DNA of 64,000 bases from Burkholderia guangdongensis (GTDB lineage: Bacteria; Pseudomonadota; Gammaproteobacteria; Burkholderiales; Burkholderiaceae): positions 496,001-560,000 of the forward strand of contig NZ_JACBNX010000001.1 in assembly GCF_013403875.1 (NCBI RefSeq), given 5' to 3'. The notes beneath the pieces were generated by a model. That model worked only from the letters and a program-made list of their open reading frames with translations, made no database searches and had not been told where the DNA came from. The translations under genes and the position numbers were made by a program. Of this stretch, positions 62,323 through 64,000 are shown one piece after another. How positions within the stretch are numbered: the stretch's first letter is position 1; every line of letters starts with the position of its first letter.

Positions 62323-63960
62323 TCAACCGTCGAACCCCGGATCGCGGTGCACTTCCTCGCCGCCGAGCAGCGTGAGCAGCACCTGCGTGCCGGCGATCTC
62401 GTAAGGCGAGATGTCGTACAGATTGCGATCGAGCACGATCAGGTCCGCGTATTTGCCGACGCTGACACTGCCGGTGCAGTCTTCGCGCCACGCGGCATGC
62501 GCGGCGTTGATCGTGTAGCCGCGCAGTGCGTCGTCGATGCCGATCCGGTGCTGCGGCGTATGCGCGGGATCCGTTTCGCGCGCGTCCAGCTTCTGCCGCG
62601 TGACCGCGGTTTGCAGAATCTGGAATGGATCGTAGGTCGTCACGCCCCAGTCGCTGCTGACCATGCACGTGACGCCCTGGCGGATGAACTCGCCGATCGG
62701 ATAGGCCCAGCAGGCCCGCTCGGGCCCGAGCATCGCGTTCATGATCGCGTCGGCTTCTTCGTGCGGCTGCGCCCACAGCGTCTGGAAATTCGCGAGAATG
62801 CCGAGCGACCTGAAGCGCGGAATGTCCGCCGGATTCACCACCTGCAGGTGCGCAAGCTGATGGCGCGAGTCCCACTTGCCGTTCTGGCGCATCGCGTGCT
62901 CGATGCCGTCGACCGCCGCGCGCACCGCGCCGTCGCCGATCGTGTGCACGTGAATCTGAAATTTTTCGCGGTCGAACGCGGCGAAGTATTCGTCGATCTG
63001 CGCCTGCGTGAACATCAGCTCCGCATTGCCGCCGGTATCGGCGCGCGGCTCGATCAGCGCCGCGGTGCCATTTTCGAGCACGCCGTCGAGGAAGAACTTC
63101 GCCGAATGCAGCGACACGCGGTCGCCGTGATAGGTGCGGCGCAGATCGATCAGCTCCGCGACCTGCTCGTCGAGCGGCTTGTGCGCGAAGATCTTCGACG
63201 TCGCGCGCACGCGGACGGTCAGGTCGCCGCGCTCGTACGACGCCTGATAGTTCTGCATGTAGTTGCGATTGACCATCGCATCCAGCACGCCGGTGATCCC
63301 GCGGCGATTGAATTCCTTGCTGTAATGCCTCATCGCCTCCAGGTATTCGTCGCTCGTATAGCCGGGCGCGACGCGGTTCATCGCCCAGATCGCGTCCTCG
63401 ACGAGCCAGCCCTTCGGGCTGCCGTCCGGCAGGCGCACGTAGCTGCCGTTCTCGGGGTCGGGGCTGCCCGGCTTCACGCCGGCGATCTCGAACGCCGCGC
63501 TGTTCGCCCAGCCGTTGTGATAATCGGTCGCGAAGATCAGCGCCGGGCGCCCGCCCGTCACGCTGTCGAGGCGCTCCTTCGTGAGCACGTCCGGCCCGAA
63601 GATGCTCGGCGAAAAGCCGACGCCGCGGATCCACGGCTTGTTCGGATGCTGCTCCGCGAACGCGCGGATGCGCGCGAGCAACTCGTCGACCGTGGCCACG
63701 TCGTAAAGCGATGCGTTGTGGTAAAGGTCCGCGCTGCTCAGCTGGAAGTGAACGTGCGTGTCCTGCAACCCCGGCAGCAGCAGACGCCCTTGCGCATCGA
63801 TCCGGCGCGTGCCCGCGTTCGCGAGGCGTTCGACGTCCTCGTTGCTACCCACGGCGACGATGCGCCCGTCGCGTATCGCGACGGCTTCCGCGCGAGGCTG
63901 CCGGCTGTCCATGGTCCGAATGTCCGCATGGGTGATGATCAGGTCGGCCGATTCAGACAT
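62323..63960 (-). CDS. YtcJ-like metal-dependent amidohydrolase
   Basis: This 545-residue protein has the amidohydrolase_3 fold. The metal motif DTHVHF gives H69 and H71; FQIHVHTIGDGAVRAAVDGIE and RHQLAHLQVV supply further ligands, with a catalytic Asp candidate in SSDWGVTTYDPF. The C-terminal GSVSVGKYADLIVLDRNLYDI is the usual end of such amidohydrolases. Family members cleave N-substituted amides or act as exoenzymes on unknown compounds. GGAGACACC lies before the ATG on the minus strand. Its substrate is unknown. Confidence 0.9.
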   Translation of the reverse strand: MSESADLIITHADIRTMDSRQPRAEAVAIRDGRIVAVGSNEDVERLANAGTRRIDAQGRLLLPGLQDTHVHFQLSSADLYHNASLYDVATVDELLARIRAFAEQHPNKPWIRGVGFSPSIFGPDVLTKERLDSVTGGRPALIFATDYHNGWANSAAFEIAGVKPGSPDPENGSYVRLPDGSPKGWLVEDAIWAMNRVAPGYTSDEYLEAMRHYSKEFNRRGITGVLDAMVNRNYMQNYQASYERGDLTVRVRATSKIFAHKPLDEQVAELIDLRRTYHGDRVSLHSAKFFLDGVLENGTAALIEPRADTGGNAELMFTQAQIDEYFAAFDREKFQIHVHTIGDGAVRAAVDGIEHAMRQNGKWDSRHQLAHLQVVNPADIPRFRSLGILANFQTLWAQPHEEADAIMNAMLGPERACWAYPIGEFIRQGVTCMVSSDWGVTTYDPFQILQTAVTRQKLDARETDPAHTPQHRIGIDDALRGYTINAAHAAWREDCTGSVSVGKYADLIVLDRNLYDISPYEIAGTQVLLTLLGGEEVHRDPGFDG

Positions 63961-64000
63961 GGTGTCTCCGATTCTCCATAGATTGAGGGGCCGTCCCTGG
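63961..64000. other. Upstream region at window edge
   Basis: Only 40 bp upstream of the amidohydrolase are visible; they include its ribosome binding site and no other feature. Confidence 0.4.

Overview
The window is very GC-rich chromosomal DNA (many long antisense shadow frames, strong third-position G/C). It reads as a Burkholderia-type betaproteobacterium. Supporting marks are a DUF3579 protein, DUF4148-like and gram-negative porins with the Burkholderia-style AQSSVTLxG mature start, a Burkholderia-like DadA, and many LysR, AraC, RpiR and LacI regulators around catabolic genes. I see no rRNA, tRNA, CRISPR array, IS element or phage gene. The content is mostly nutrient uptake, peripheral catabolism and regulation.

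Layout. 1-3.7 kb: a truncated ATPase-type regulator, a LysR gene and a small secreted DUF4148-like protein. 3.9-8.0 kb: a catabolic operon (hydroxyquinol-type intradiol dioxygenase, SDR, BKACE beta-keto-acid cleavage enzyme, zinc-independent MDR reductase, cupin). 8.1-9.2 kb: a LacI regulator. 9.4-14 kb: a ribose-type ABC transporter (binding protein, double ATPase, two permeases). Five matching LacI-type operators sit in front of both operons and next to the lacI-type gene, so the ring-cleavage operon and the sugar-type transporter look like one regulon. 14.1-20.8 kb: porin, secreted beta-propeller, GlcG/HbpS-like protein, Tat-exported acetamidase/formamidase, AAHS-type MFS carrier and FAH-family hydrolase, then an AraC regulator and an alpha/beta hydrolase.

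22.7-25.3 kb: a NarL-type two-component system whose sensor has a jelly-roll plus 7TM input module. 25.9-31.3 kb: a small membrane protein and a minus-strand operon of a 2HCT carboxylate carrier, DctB-like kinase, DctD-like sigma54 activator and DUF3579 protein. This operon has a recognisable -24/-12 promoter, an IHF site and a 38-bp perfect palindrome upstream. 31.6-41.4 kb: an RpiR regulator translationally coupled to an iaaA-gsiABCD-like peptide operon extended by a P1 (DmpA-type) peptidase and an M55 D-aminopeptidase. 41.7-44.1 kb: pcaHG with divergent pcaQ.

44.2-50.6 kb: a Phd/RelE-type toxin-antitoxin pair, the long helicase Lhr, a YdjM-like membrane protein and a HicAB pair. 50.8-55.0 kb: PPK2, DadA, a YigZ/IMPACT protein and a porin. 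55.3-64 kb: an RpiR regulator, class III aminotransferase, carboxymuconolactone-decarboxylase-family protein, MdcR-like LysR, MHS-family carrier, MDR dehydrogenase and a YtcJ-like amidohydrolase.

A recurrent oddity is the number of short tandem repeats: in-frame 9-, 12- and 21-bp repeats in at least six genes, and 9- or 12-bp repeats in several intergenic gaps. Functional assignments rest on motifs read by eye; no database search was run.
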